Counted from the first letter of the stretch, positions 7,765 to 15,796 are shown. The stretch is 43,958 bases of DNA from an uncultured Clostridia bacterium (GCA_947593925.1 CANQDU010000013.1:1-43958), one strand, 5' to 3'. Numbers and translations are program-made. Notes: generated by a model from the sequence alone, not told the origin.

Positions 7765-8266
7765 CGCACATCACCGCAGAACTCCCCGCGTCTCCTACCC
7801 TCAAAAGTAACAAAAGGGCGATACGGCTCCGCCGCATCGTCCTTCTCTGTATAGTTTCGCGCCGACATTCCGACAAAGCCTCGCAGAGAATGCGCCCTCA
7901 ACCTTTACCGCATCCGACCGTCTACGCCGCCGAAGGCGGTTCCGCATTCGAATTAGCTCAATGTCGGGCAATATTCGCAAAGCGAATATTGCGAGCGAGG
8001 GCTGTAAAATGCTGGATAAGGAATTGGCCCGCGCCCTCGCGGTTCGCAGCGGTTGAAGTTAGCGGCAAAGCCGCTAACTTCGCGCAGGCGGAATTCATTT
8101 CCGCCGAGCATGTTAAATCGGAAGGGCTCCCAAACGGCGCAGAGCGCCGTTTGGGAATTGCGTAGCGGAGCGCATGCCGTCGGCAGAGCGAAGCTCTGTC
8201 CGACGGCTCGCGGAAAATTGGTAAAGGAGCGGGCAAAGCCCGCTCCTGCGATTTTCCGCGACTTCT
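7765..8266. repeat. Cluster of perfect triloop hairpins between convergent genes
   Basis: 502 gene-free bases between the convergent GNAT and UPF0210 genes. At least seven palindromes lie in it: 7927-7939 (5 bp, GAA loop), 7969-7991 (10 bp, AAA), 7995-8040 (8-bp stem, long loop), 8055-8081 (12 bp, AAA), 8128-8156 (13 bp, AGA), 8176-8207 (14 bp with one bulge, GAA) and 8225-8247 (10 bp, AAA). The last is nested in an outer 10-bp stem (8209-8218 with 8251-8260). Stem sequences differ while the loop is always a purine triplet closed by G-C pairs. A further imperfect hairpin at 7816-7842 has a T-rich flank on the minus strand. No ORF with a ribosome-binding site was seen. Confidence 0.75.
8209..8260 (-). 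terminator. Nested hairpin just after the UPF0210 gene
   Basis: Six bases beyond the stop codon at 8267 starts an outer 10-bp stem enclosing a 10-bp AAA-loop hairpin. On the minus strand CCTTTACC follows the inner stem. It could end or protect the UPF0210 transcript, but no strong U tract is present. Confidence 0.4.
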
Positions 8267-9625
8267 TTAGTTTTTCTGGCTGTGTATCGGCGCGGGTATT
8301 CTTCCCCCGCGCGCCACAAACCGCTCGCTCGAGCCGGTGTGGACCGGCATCACCGGCGCGCTGCCGAAGAGCCCGCCGTAGCTCACCTCGTCCCCGACGG
8401 TCTTACCGGCGGCAGGTATTATGCGCACGGCGGTGGTCTTGTTGTTTATGACGCCTATCGAGATCTCGTCCGCTATGATGGCGGAGATAGTCGAGGCGGG
8501 AGTGTCTCCCGGCACGGCGAACATGTCGAGTCCGACCGAGCAGACGGCGGTCATCGCCTCGAGCTTGTCGAGCGTGAGCGCGCCCGAGCGGGCGGCGGTT
8601 ATCATTCCCGCGTCCTCGCTCACCGGTATGAACGCCCCGCTGAGTCCGCCGACGTGGTTCGAGGCCATGACGCCGCCCTTTTTCACCGCGTCATTGAGCA
8701 GCGCGAGCGCCGCCGTCGTGCCGTGCGTGCCGACCGTCTCGAGACCCATCGACTCGAGGACGTCCGCGACGCTGTCGCCCACGGCGGGCGTCGGCGCGAG
8801 CGAGAGATCGACTATGCCGAACTCCGCGCCGAGGCGGCTGCTCGCCTCCGCCGCGACGAGCTGCCCCATGCGGGTTATCTTGAAGGCGGTGCGCTTTATC
8901 GTCTCGGCGAGCTCGGTAAACGAGCAGTCGCCCGCGCGCTTCACCGCCGCCGCGACGACGCCCGGCCCGCTGACACCGACGTTTATCGCGCACTCCGCCT
9001 CACCCACGCCGTGGAACGCGCCCGCCATGAACGGGTTGTCCTCGGGGGCGTTGGCAAACACCACTATCTTCGAGCAGGCGACGCTCTCGCGGTCGGCCGT
9101 GAGCTCGCTTGCGCGCTTTATTATCTCGCCGCAGAGCGCAACGGCGTCCATGTTTATCCCGGCGCGCGTAGTCGCGACGTTTATCGAGGCGCAGACGCAG
9201 TCGGTCTCGGTGAGCGCCTCGGGTATCGAAAGTATCAGCCGCCGGTCGCCCTTAGTGAAACCCTTGTGTACGAGCGCCGAGTAGCCGCCGACGTAGTTTA
9301 CGCCGACGGTCTTTGCCGCGCGTTCGAGCGTATGCGCGAACGCGCCGACATAGTCAGTCTCGACCGCGTCGCAGAGCAGCGACACCGGCGTCACCGAAAT
9401 GCGCTTGTTGACTATCGGGATGCCGTACTCCCGCTCGATGCTCTCCGCCGTGGGGACGAGCCGTTCGGCGGAGCGGCATATCTTGTCGTATATCCTCTGC
9501 GTCGCACGGACCAAGCTGTCCGACATGCAGTCGCGGAGGGATATGCCCATTGTCACGGTGCGGATGTCGAGGTGTTCCTCCTCGATCATCTTTATCGTCT
9601 CAAGAATATCAAACGTATTAAGCAT
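8267..9625 (-). CDS. PFL family protein UPF0210 (DUF711)
   Basis: 452 residues, the full length of UPF0210 proteins, which resemble pyruvate-formate lyase/ribonucleotide reductase folds but have no established activity. Family-typical stretches include the N-terminal [25 protein letters not shown] and the C-terminal [18 protein letters not shown]. The ATG is preceded by a Shine-Dalgarno-like GGAGAACAGATA. The gene lies 29 bases after the ACT-domain gene and shares its promoter. This pairing is common in Firmicutes and suggests that the ACT protein senses a ligand, perhaps an amino acid, for the UPF0210 enzyme. That is inference. Confidence 0.9.
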   Translation of the reverse strand: MLNTFDILETIKMIEEEHLDIRTVTMGISLRDCMSDSLVRATQRIYDKICRSAERLVPTAESIEREYGIPIVNKRISVTPVSLLCDAVETDYVGAFAHTLERAAKTVGVNYVGGYSALVHKGFTKGDRRLILSIPEALTETDCVCASINVATTRAGINMDAVALCGEIIKRASELTADRESVACSKIVVFANAPEDNPFMAGAFHGVGEAECAINVGVSGPGVVAAAVKRAGDCSFTELAETIKRTAFKITRMGQLVAAEASSRLGAEFGIVDLSLAPTPAVGDSVADVLESMGLETVGTHGTTAALALLNDAVKKGGVMASNHVGGLSGAFIPVSEDAGMITAARSGALTLDKLEAMTAVCSVGLDMFAVPGDTPASTISAIIADEISIGVINNKTTAVRIIPAAGKTVGDEVSYGGLFGSAPVMPVHTGSSERFVARGGRIPAPIHSQKN

Positions 9626-9654
9626 TATCTGTTCTCCAAACCGCGTGGTCCGCG

Positions 9655-9924
9655 TTATATCTTGTGCATCGAGGTAAAAATATCCTCGTGCATGACGTGT
9701 ATCTTCACCCCGAGCTCCTCGCCGCGCCGCTCAAGCATGCGGGCAAGCTCGTCAAACGCGACGTCGCTTGCGGAGAAGTCAACGAGCATCACCATAGCAA
9801 AGAGCTCCTGGAGAATGCTCTGCGAGATGTCCATGACGTTCACGCCGTGCTTTGACAGGAGGCCGGTGACCTCCGCTATGATGCCGACGGTGTCCTTACC
9901 GACGACGGTTATGACTGCGCGCAT
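9655..9924 (-). CDS. ACT domain protein UPF0237
   Basis: 89 residues forming a single ACT domain: [20 protein letters not shown] at the start, then the glycine-rich turn and [15 protein letters not shown] domains bind small ligands, mostly amino acids, and usually work as dimers. Two ATGs compete (9936 and 9924). The later one is chosen because GAGGG sits at proper distance, while GGGAG directly abuts the earlier one; the resulting length is the family norm. It is the first gene of a two-gene operon with UPF0210. A 7-bp hairpin at 9941-9958 lies just upstream of the ribosome-binding site. Confidence 0.9.
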   Translation of the reverse strand: MRAVITVVGKDTVGIIAEVTGLLSKHGVNVMDISQSILQELFAMVMLVDFSASDVAFDELARMLERRGEELGVKIHVMHEDIFTSMHKI

Positions 9925-9940
9925 ATTTTCCCTCATCTCC

Positions 9941-9958
9941 CGGCGCGTTCGCGCGCCG
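9941..9958 (-). promoter_or_regulatory. Leader hairpin before the ACT gene
   Basis: Perfect 7-bp stem (9941-9947 with 9952-9958) and 4-base loop, directly upstream of the Shine-Dalgarno region. A role in translation control is possible but unproven. Confidence 0.3.
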
Positions 9959-9993
9959 AATTTGATTTCGCGGCGGCAGACCGCCTTTTTACC

Positions 9994-10022
9994 ATTGTAA
10001 CCCATCGCGGCGGATTTCGCAA
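9994..10022 (-). promoter_or_regulatory. Promoter of the ACT-UPF0210 operon
   Basis: Read on the minus strand: TTGCGA (10017-10022), 17-base spacer, TACAAT (9994-9999). It is divergent from the S51 peptidase promoter 32 bases away. Confidence 0.65.
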
Positions 10023-10053
10023 CAGAAAGTTCTCGCTCCCGCGTCCGGGCAGG

Positions 10054-10082
10054 TTGACAAACGCCATGCTGTATGTTATCAT
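10054..10082 (+). promoter_or_regulatory. Promoter of the S51 peptidase gene
   Basis: Consensus TTGACA (10054-10059), 17-base spacer, TATCAT (10077-10082). The start codon lies 70 bases downstream. Confidence 0.8.
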
Positions 10083-10151
10083 CTTCCCACTTACCCGAAA
10101 AGCGCCGCACGGAGAGGCGCGCGGCGGGACAAAAGGAAGGAGGACGTCCGC

Positions 10152-10817
10152 ATGGCGGTCTATGTTCAAACCAGCATGTTCAACAACTCTTTTATACCTC
10201 CGGCGATAGCCGGGGTGCTCCGCGCCGCCGCCGCGGACGCGCGGTCGCAGTCGGGAAAGCTCGACCTCGCGTTTGTCGCCAGCGAGTTTGAGCAGAGTCC
10301 CGAGCGCACCGACCGCTACTTCGATTTCTTCCTTGCTCTGCTCGAGGGCGCGGGGCTCTGCTTCGACCGCGCCCGCGTCGTCGATGGGCGCATGAGCGCC
10401 GCCGAGGCGCAGGACGCCGTCCGCTCCGCCGAGGTCGTGTGGCTCAGCGGAGGTTGGACGCCTACCCAGTGGGGTTACTTCGAGAAGTACGGCCTCGTGG
10501 AGCCGCTGAGAGCTCACGCCGGCCTCGTGATAGGCATGAGCGCCGGGTCGATAAACATGGCGGAAACGGCGGCCTCCACCGAGACGCTCGACGGCGGCAC
10601 GTCTCTACTCGTCTACCCCGCTCTCGGACTCGTCTCCACGACGGTCGAGCCGCACTTCGACCCGGAGCATGTCGCGCCGGAGCTCCTTGAGTTCTCGCGC
10701 GGGTACGTCCTCTACGGGCTCTGCGACGAGGCCGCCATCGTCTGTAAGGACGGCGAGGTCACGTTCTTCGGCGACGTCTACCGCATAGAAAACGGCGTCT
10801 GCACGAAAATTTTGTAA
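10152..10817 (+). CDS. Peptidase S51 family protein (dipeptidase E-like)
   Basis: 221 residues with the class-I glutamine-amidotransferase-like fold of S51 peptidases. The nucleophile elbow is seen in IGMSAGSINM, with the Ser following Met-; a His-bearing VEPHFD and an upstream glycine-rich WLSGGWT match other family motifs. Members include dipeptidase E, which cleaves Asp-X dipeptides, and cyanophycinase. The protein has no signal peptide, so it is cytoplasmic. AAGGAAGGAGG precedes the ATG. The gene has its own promoter and stands alone before a flavodoxin-like gene with a separate promoter. The exact substrate is unknown. Confidence 0.85.
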   Translation: MAVYVQTSMFNNSFIPPAIAGVLRAAAADARSQSGKLDLAFVASEFEQSPERTDRYFDFFLALLEGAGLCFDRARVVDGRMSAAEAQDAVRSAEVVWLSGGWTPTQWGYFEKYGLVEPLRAHAGLVIGMSAGSINMAETAASTETLDGGTSLLVYPALGLVSTTVEPHFDPEHVAPELLEFSRGYVLYGLCDEAAIVCKDGEVTFFGDVYRIENGVCTKIL

Positions 10818-10878
10818 GTTTGCAGTAACACTTTCCACTTCGGAGGCAGATATGTAGCTTTGGGACCTCTATGACAGC

Positions 10879-10897
10879 AAGCGTCGTCCGCTTTTTT
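10879..10897 (+). terminator. Weak terminator candidate after the S51 gene
   Basis: A 5-bp stem (10879-10883 with 10889-10893) is followed by TTTT. It overlaps the -35 of the next promoter by two bases. Weak support. Confidence 0.35.
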
Positions 10898-10924
10898 GAC
10901 AAGGGTCCGTGAGCGGCGTACAAC
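10896..10924 (+). promoter_or_regulatory. Promoter of the flavodoxin-like gene
   Basis: TTGACA (10896-10901), 17-base spacer, TACAAC (10919-10924), 20 bases before the start codon, so the leader is very short. Confidence 0.65.
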
Positions 10925-10944
10925 ACACAAGATCGGAGTACGGA

Positions 10945-11493
10945 ATGAAAACTCTTATATTCAACGGTTCTCCGCACGGTGACGGGGATACAATGGCGCT
11001 CGTGAAAAAGGTCGTCGAGGGTCTTCGTGGCGAGTACCGCATCGTGGACGCTTACGGCGGCGGCATCTCGCCTTGCATCGACTGCCGGTACTGCAAGACC
11101 CACGACGGCTGCGCCATAGACGACGGTATGCAGGAGGTCTACGAGTACATCGAAGCGTGCGACAACATCCTCATCGCGTCCCCGATATACTTTTCCGAGC
11201 TCACCGGGCGGCTGCTTGACGTGGGAAGCAGGCTTCAGCGCTACTTCTGCGCGCGCTTCTTCCGGCAGGAGACGCCGATACCGAAACCCAAGAGGGGCGC
11301 GGTCATTCTTGTCGGCGGCGGGGACGGGAGCGCGGAGAGGGCGTTCTCCACCGCGCGCACGCTCCTTCATCAGATGAATTGTTATGACATCCACCCTCTC
11401 GTGCTCAGTCACAACACCGACAGGGTTCCGGCGCATGAAGACGCCGAGGCGCTGCGCGGCGCGGAAAGCGTTGCGCGCTTCTTCAACCGATAA
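10945..11493 (+). CDS. Flavodoxin-fold NAD(P)H-dependent oxidoreductase
   Basis: 182 residues. The N-terminal MKTLIFNGSPHGDGDTMALV is the FMN phosphate-binding loop of the NADPH-dependent FMN reductase superfamily. It is followed by a cysteine cluster (CIDCRYCKTHDGC, about 50-62) common in Clostridial members and by ASPIYFSELTG, which shapes the flavin site. Such enzymes reduce flavins, quinones or iron-sulfur-related targets. The ATG at 10945 is chosen over an upstream start at 10909 because CGGAG lies at the right distance and the glycine motif then begins at the usual place. The gene is monocistronic, with promoter and terminator. Confidence 0.88.
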   Translation: MKTLIFNGSPHGDGDTMALVKKVVEGLRGEYRIVDAYGGGISPCIDCRYCKTHDGCAIDDGMQEVYEYIEACDNILIASPIYFSELTGRLLDVGSRLQRYFCARFFRQETPIPKPKRGAVILVGGGDGSAERAFSTARTLLHQMNCYDIHPLVLSHNTDRVPAHEDAEALRGAESVARFFNR

Positions 11494-11511
11494 CTCCAAG
11501 ACAAGCAAAGC

Positions 11512-11542
11512 GGAGCTTCGAAAAAACGAAGCTCCAATTTTA
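11512..11542. terminator. Terminator between convergent genes
   Basis: Perfect 9-bp stem (11512-11520 with 11527-11535), A6 loop, then AATTTTA on the plus strand. It serves the flavodoxin-like gene and may also stop the opposing MFS transcript, although the minus-side flank is not T-rich. Confidence 0.8.
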
Positions 11543-11552
11543 TTCATACACT

Positions 11553-12818
11553 TCAGCGGCGGTCGGCGGAGGCAAGCGCGGACCTCTTCTCCGCGCGTGC
11601 GGAGAGGATGTAAAGCGGTATCGCCGCGAGCTGCGCCACGACAGACACCGCCACCATAGCGGGTACGCTTATGTCGTACAGCACGCCGAGCAGCCAGCTC
11701 CCGAGGAACCAGAACGCCCCGAACGAGCACTCGAAGATGCCGCACCCGGTGGCGCGGGAGTCCTTCGGCACCATGCGCGTGACGGCGGCCTTGAGTATCG
11801 ACTCCTGCGCGCCCATCCCGACGCCCCAGAGGGCTATTCCGACAAGCACCGCCGGTACCGAGTGCGCCGCGAACACGAGCACCGCGAACGGCGCGGATAT
11901 AACCGTCGAGAGCACCAGCGCCTTCGCGCCCTTCCTGTCGTAGAGCATCCCGAAGAACAGCGCCGCGACCGCGTCCACGAGCATCGCCCCGGCGTAGAGC
12001 AGCGGCAGCGTTCCGCTCGAGACGAGCGACCCGGTCTCCGCAAGTCCCTCCGCGAGGCCGGCGTAGGTGTTCGAGACGTGCATTATGATTATCGAATAGT
12101 CGATGAATCCGAACGCAAACAGGCTTATTCCCGCTATGTAGAGGACAAATTCCTTCTTCATTTTGAACGGGATGTACTCCTTCGGCGTCGGCTCGAAGTT
12201 CTCGGGGTTCGGGAACCTGCGGTGCGTGACGAGGAGCAGAATAAGCGTTATCGCGCCGGGTATCGCAAGCACCGCAAAGCAGGTCGAGTACACCTCGAAC
12301 GTCGTTCCGTCGGTCTTGAAGAGCATGACGAGGTAGAGCAAGACCGGGCCGAGGAACGCGCCTATCTGGTCGAGCGCCTCCTGTATGCCGAAGCTCTTTC
12401 CCACGCCCTCCTGCGACGCGGCAAACGACATTATCGTGTCCTTGGCGGGCTTCTTTATCGCCTTGCCCATCCGCTGAATGACGAGCAGAAGGCACGCGAA
12501 AATCCATCCGTGCTCCCCCACGAGCGCGAGCGCCGGGACCGCGAGGACGTCCAGCACATAGCCCGCTATCGTCATCGGCCAGTAGCGCTTCGTCCTGTCG
12601 GTGAGCTTGCCGAAGACATAGCGCATCGAGTATCCTATGAGCTCGCCCAGCCCGGATATGAAGCCTATCGTGCCCGCCGACGCACCGAGGAGCGACATAT
12701 ACGCCCCGCGTATGCTCGACGCGCCCTCGTGCGTCATATCCGAAAACAGGCTCACTATCCCGAAAAGCAGTATGAATATCATCGCCTTCGAGAGGCGCTT
12801 TCCCTTTTTTCCGCTCAT
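11553..12818 (-). CDS. MFS transporter, probably drug efflux
   Basis: 421 residues with about twelve membrane segments. The loop between segments 2 and 3 carries FGKLTDRTKRYWP, a variant of the MFS signature GxLaDrxGrR. The N-terminal region (SLFSDMTHEGASSIRGAYMSLLGAS) is typical of Clostridial MFS exporters. The start is the ATG at 12818 preceded by GGGAG; longer in-frame readings overlap marR and look non-coding. The gene overlaps marR by four bases (ATGA), giving a regulator-pump operon, so the pump is probably induced by a compound that MarR senses. The substrate is unknown. Confidence 0.9.
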   Translation of the reverse strand: MSGKKGKRLSKAMIFILLFGIVSLFSDMTHEGASSIRGAYMSLLGASAGTIGFISGLGELIGYSMRYVFGKLTDRTKRYWPMTIAGYVLDVLAVPALALVGEHGWIFACLLLVIQRMGKAIKKPAKDTIMSFAASQEGVGKSFGIQEALDQIGAFLGPVLLYLVMLFKTDGTTFEVYSTCFAVLAIPGAITLILLLVTHRRFPNPENFEPTPKEYIPFKMKKEFVLYIAGISLFAFGFIDYSIIIMHVSNTYAGLAEGLAETGSLVSSGTLPLLYAGAMLVDAVAALFFGMLYDRKGAKALVLSTVISAPFAVLVFAAHSVPAVLVGIALWGVGMGAQESILKAAVTRMVPKDSRATGCGIFECSFGAFWFLGSWLLGVLYDISVPAMVAVSVVAQLAAIPLYILSARAEKRSALASADRR

Positions 12819-13285
12819 TCCGTTTCTCCCTCCCTCAGTCTCGCGGCGACCTCTTTGAATCCGCCGCGGCTCTCCTCCTTGCACCGCCGGTACAGCGTGT
12901 CGAGCAAATGCGCAAACTGCTCCCTCTCGCTCTCGTCCAGTCCCTCGAGGAGCCACGAGTAGAACTCCGCCTCAATGTGCGCCTTCGAGGTCTTGAGCCG
13001 TTCCGCCGCCTCGGTGGGATAGAGTCGTCGGCTCCGCCCGTCGGACGGGTCGTCGCGCCGGATGATGTATCCCTTCGCCTCGAGACTGCGCGTCTGCCGC
13101 GCGACAAGTCCCTTGTCTATGCCGAGCTCCCGGCAGATCTCCGCCTGCGTGACGCCGGGCGACTTCCGAACGGCGTGCAGAACGTCGAGCTCGCCGGAGC
13201 CTATCCCGTCGGCGCGGAGCGTCCTCACGGTGAACTTCTCGACCTCGCGCGCAATCTTCGTTATCTCGCGATATGTGATGTCCAA
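12815..13285 (-). CDS. MarR family transcriptional regulator
   Basis: 156 residues. A winged helix-turn-helix is seen in SPGVTQAEICRELGIDKGLVARQTRSLEAKGYIIRRDDPSDGRSRRLYPT, the MarR core with its DxRS/R-type wing, flanked by dimerisation helices. The start is taken as TTG at 13285 because AAGGAGG lies seven bases upstream. Another TTG at 13318 falls inside the palindrome that looks like an operator and has no ribosome-binding site. The gene is first in an operon with an MFS pump. The promoter carries inverted repeats, so autorepression is likely. Confidence 0.88.
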   Translation of the reverse strand: MDITYREITKIAREVEKFTVRTLRADGIGSGELDVLHAVRKSPGVTQAEICRELGIDKGLVARQTRSLEAKGYIIRRDDPSDGRSRRLYPTEAAERLKTSKAHIEAEFYSWLLEGLDESEREQFAHLLDTLYRRCKEESRGGFKEVAARLREGETE

Positions 13286-13305
13286 AGAGACGCCTCCTTC
13301 CAATC

Positions 13306-13319
13306 GTTGACCTGTCAAC
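13306..13319 (-). promoter_or_regulatory. Likely MarR operator
   Basis: A perfect inverted repeat, GTTGAC-CT-GTCAAC, lies just after the expected transcription start. A second repeat, GATG-ATA-CATC at 13330-13340, covers the -10. Both positions would block RNA polymerase when bound. Confidence 0.6.
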
Positions 13320-13330
13320 CATCAGGATAG

Positions 13331-13359
13331 ATGATACATCAACTACTTCCGTTTGTCAA
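13331..13359 (-). promoter_or_regulatory. Promoter of marR-MFS operon
   Basis: On the minus strand: TTGACA (13354-13359), 17-base spacer, TATCAT (13331-13336). Transcription should begin near 13324, inside the operator region. Confidence 0.8.
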
Positions 13360-13382
13360 TGCCTTTGTAGAAATCGGCAAAC

Positions 13383-13409
13383 AAAAAAGGAAGGCGCTCC
13401 GTGCCTTCC
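13383..13409 (-). terminator. Terminator after the acetyltransferase gene
   Basis: 7-bp stem GGAAGGC/GCCTTCC with a 7-base loop, followed on the minus strand by TTTTTTG. It isolates the upstream MATE-acetyltransferase unit from the marR promoter. Confidence 0.88.
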
Positions 13410-13428
13410 CGATTTTCGAAAAGCGGCG

Positions 13429-14004
13429 TTATATGCCCGCGTCCTGCTGCTCAATGTACTTCTTCACGACGGCGGGGACGCCTGCGGCGAGGCAGTTGTC
13501 CGGCAGGTCGCGCGTGACGACGCTACCCGCCGCGATGACGCACCCGCTCCCTATCGTCACGCCCTGGAGGACCGACACGTTCGCGCCGAACCAGCAGTTG
13601 TCGCCTATGCGTATCGGCAGCGCCCGCTCCAACCCCTTGTTTCTGTTTGTGTAGTCCATCGGGTGGCTCGCGGTGTAGAAGCCGCAGAACGGTCCGATGA
13701 AGACGTTCCTCCCTATCTCGATAATGCCGCCGTCCATGAAGTAGCAGCCGTGGTTGACAAACGTATCCTCGCCGAAGCGCGTGCGCGCGCCGTAGTCAAA
13801 GTAGACCGGCGCAAGGACGGTGAGCCCGTCCGGTATTTCCGTGCCAAGCAGCGCTTTCAGCGCGGCGAGCTGCTCCGCGCTCCCCGGCCGCGACATATTA
13901 AAGTCGAAGCAGAGCGATTCGGCCTTCGCGCGCTCCGCGAGGAGATCCGCGTCGAAGTTTGCGTCGTGCCACTCGCCCGCGAGCATCTTTTCCTTTTCGG
14001 TCAT
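13429..14004 (-). CDS. Hexapeptide-repeat sugar O-acetyltransferase (Maa/LacA type)
   Basis: 191 residues. The N-terminal helical cap (KMLAGEWHDANFDADLLAERA) is the Mac domain of maltose/galactoside acetyltransferases. The following left-handed beta helix is built from hexapeptide repeats ([LIV]-G-x4), and the catalytic His lies in YTASHPM. The enzyme moves acetyl from acetyl-CoA to a sugar hydroxyl, a presumed detoxifying or wall-related step. GGAG lies about nine bases upstream. The gene follows a MATE exporter by 47 bases on the same strand and has its own terminator. The sugar acceptor cannot be told. Confidence 0.92.
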   Translation of the reverse strand: MTEKEKMLAGEWHDANFDADLLAERAKAESLCFDFNMSRPGSAEQLAALKALLGTEIPDGLTVLAPVYFDYGARTRFGEDTFVNHGCYFMDGGIIEIGRNVFIGPFCGFYTASHPMDYTNRNKGLERALPIRIGDNCWFGANVSVLQGVTIGSGCVIAAGSVVTRDLPDNCLAAGVPAVVKKYIEQQDAGI

Positions 14005-14051
14005 AAAATCACACTCCGAATGTCATATTTGCGTGTGGAAACCGCGCGCCG

Positions 14052-15407
14052 TCACTCCGCGCCGTCGTGCGGGTACTTGTGGATGTTTCGGTAGTAGGCG
14101 GGGATGAGTATGCACACCGCGCCCGCCCACGCGACGACCTCCGCAAAATAGATGCCGGTCTCGCCGAGGGCGAGCGGCAGGAGGAGCGCCACCGAGACGC
14201 GCATCGCGAGCTCCGCCATGCCGCTGAGCATCGGCATGAACGTGTCCCCCATGCCCTGATTTGCCGAGCGGTAGATGTGGAGCATGTAGAGTATCGGCAG
14301 CCCCACCGCCATGAAGCGGAGGTATGTATTCCCGACGCGCACCGCCTCGCGCACGACCTCCGGGTCCGGATCGGAGACGAACAGCCCTATCAGCTTCGAG
14401 CCGAAAAGGAACATCGCCGCGCCGATGCAGACCGCCACGCCGAAGCCTATCCGCGCCGCCGTGCGGAGGCCGCGCCGGATCCTGTCATACTTCCCCGCGC
14501 CGAGGTTCTGCCCGGAGTAGGTAGCCATCGAGTAGCCGAAGCTCGTCGCGGCGAGTTCGAGCAGTCCGTAGAGCTTGTTCGTCGCGGTGAAGCCCGCGAC
14601 AAAGACGTAACCGAAGCCGTTGACGACGTACTGCACGGCAAGTCCGCCCGCGCCGATGATGCCGTTCTGGAACGCCATCGGCGAGCCGAGGCGCATTATC
14701 TCGCGCACGACAGGCTTCGAGAACCGCCAGTCCTCCTTCTTCATCGCGAGCGTAGGCACGCGGAAGACGCAGACGGCGCAGTATACGCAGCTGAACACCT
14801 GCCCGAGTACGGTCGCTATCCCCGCGCCGAGTATCCCCCAATGGAACACCGGCACAAAGAGCAGGTCGAGCACGACGTTCATCACGCTCGCTATTATCAT
14901 CGCGATGAGCGGGTTGCGGCTGTCGCCGAGGGCGCGGAGTATCGAGCTCATGACGTTGTAGCCCGCCATGACGATTATCCCGCCGAACATCACCGTGAGG
15001 TACTGCACCGCGCCCGCGAAGCTCTCCTCCGGCGTCTTCAGCAGACGGAGCACCGGGCGCATCGCGGCGAGGCTCACGGCAGTGACGACGGCGGAGATGA
15101 CGACGGTCATGATTATCGACTGCGTCACAGACTTCCGCAGTCCCTCGCCGTCCTCCGCGCCGAAGCGCTGCGCCGTGAGTATCGTAAATCCCTGCGTGAA
15201 GCCCATCATCATGCCGAGGACGAGCCAGTTGAGCCAATCCGCCGCGCCTATGGACGCGAGCGCTTCGAGGCCGATGCACTTGCCGACGACCGCCGCGTCC
15301 ACCATAGTATACAGCTGCTGACAGATGCTCCCGAGCATCAGCGGGACGGCAAAGCCCGTAAGGAGCCGCGCCGGGCTCCCGGATGTCATGTCGCGCGTGT
15401 GTGCCAT
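14052..15407 (-). CDS. MATE family efflux transporter (second copy)
   Basis: 451 residues and about twelve membrane segments, with the MATE N-terminal pattern GFAVPLMLGSICQQLYTMVDAAVVGK. The start at 15407 is chosen because GGAGGA lies five bases upstream; an earlier in-frame start (15440) lies at the -10 of the promoter and cannot be used. It is first in a unit with the sugar O-acetyltransferase. It shares the family fold with the MATE at 5907-7301 but differs clearly in sequence, so they are not a recent duplicate. The substrate is unknown. Confidence 0.9.
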   Translation of the reverse strand: MAHTRDMTSGSPARLLTGFAVPLMLGSICQQLYTMVDAAVVGKCIGLEALASIGAADWLNWLVLGMMMGFTQGFTILTAQRFGAEDGEGLRKSVTQSIIMTVVISAVVTAVSLAAMRPVLRLLKTPEESFAGAVQYLTVMFGGIIVMAGYNVMSSILRALGDSRNPLIAMIIASVMNVVLDLLFVPVFHWGILGAGIATVLGQVFSCVYCAVCVFRVPTLAMKKEDWRFSKPVVREIMRLGSPMAFQNGIIGAGGLAVQYVVNGFGYVFVAGFTATNKLYGLLELAATSFGYSMATYSGQNLGAGKYDRIRRGLRTAARIGFGVAVCIGAAMFLFGSKLIGLFVSDPDPEVVREAVRVGNTYLRFMAVGLPILYMLHIYRSANQGMGDTFMPMLSGMAELAMRVSVALLLPLALGETGIYFAEVVAWAGAVCILIPAYYRNIHKYPHDGAE

Positions 15408-15445
15408 ACAGTCCTCCGAAAAAATAGGTGTGTCTGCCACAGGTC

Positions 15446-15474
15446 AATATAGCACATATCGGCGCTTCTGTCAA
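15446..15474 (-). promoter_or_regulatory. Promoter of MATE-acetyltransferase unit
   Basis: On the minus strand: TTGACA (15469-15474), 17-base spacer, TATATT (15446-15451). Confidence 0.8.
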
Positions 15475-15498
15475 TATCGCTGTAATATAAAAATGAAG

Positions 15499-15600
15499 CG
15501 TCCTGGGGGGACGCGGTATCTCGCGGAGCTTGTCTGCCGTCGGCGGAGACGAGCCGAGACGACGGACGGGAAAGCTCCGCAGACCCGCCGGGGCGTTTTC
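15499..15600. other. Structured GC-rich intergenic stretch
   Basis: A 5-bp hairpin at 15499-15512 is followed by a 9-bp stem (15523-15531 with 15572-15580) that encloses smaller GC-rich pairings and then GGGGCGTTTTC. No ORF is seen. It lies at the left edge of the AT-rich island and may be an old terminator. Confidence 0.4.
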
Positions 15601-15628
15601 ATTGTAATAAAGTTCTTTCCACTTCCTC

Positions 15629-15657
15629 TCGACAAAAGATAAAACGTGTGATATTCT
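15629..15657 (+). promoter_or_regulatory. Promoter before the broken RHH gene
   Basis: TCGACA (15629-15634), 17-base spacer, TATTCT (15652-15657), with GGGAGG in front of the ATG at 15703. Confidence 0.5.
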
Positions 15658-15702
15658 ATACATGCTTCAATCGGAGCATACAGTAAACGGGAGGGTTTAT
15701 TC

Positions 15703-15789
15703 ATGGAAACAAGTGAAAAGGTGTCCGTCAACATGAACATCGCAACACTATCTCAAATTGACCTGCTGGTCGATAAAAGACTATTATAG
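15703..15789 (+). pseudogene. Truncated ribbon-helix-helix protein remnant
   Basis: 28 codons with a good ribosome-binding site (GGGAGG about nine bases upstream) and a promoter. The residues EKVSVNMNIATLSQIDLLVD look like the first strand and helix of a CopG-type ribbon-helix-helix domain, as in small Clostridial DNA-binding proteins. The reading then ends abruptly (KRLL, stop) where the second helix should come, so the 3' part seems deleted. The sequence after it is AT-rich and belongs to the next gene's promoter. Either a gene remnant or, less likely, a real 28-residue peptide. The family assignment is from pattern memory. Confidence 0.55.
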
Positions 15790-15796
15790 TTTTATC

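Noticed and set aside
7925..8260. Hairpin cluster as a CRISPR array
   Set aside because: The palindromes differ in sequence and spacing, there is no constant direct repeat, and no cas gene is nearby.
8282..10000. 572-codon plus-strand frame over the UPF0210 gene
   Set aside because: Composition is Arg/His-rich and repetitive as in other shadows; UPF0210 on the minus strand explains the region.
10841..10857. Start-stop mini-ORF (ATG TAG) with a good ribosome-binding site, GGAGG, after the S51 gene
   Set aside because: It encodes one residue. It lies upstream of the next promoter, so it would not be in the leader of the flavodoxin-like gene. Too little to call a feature.
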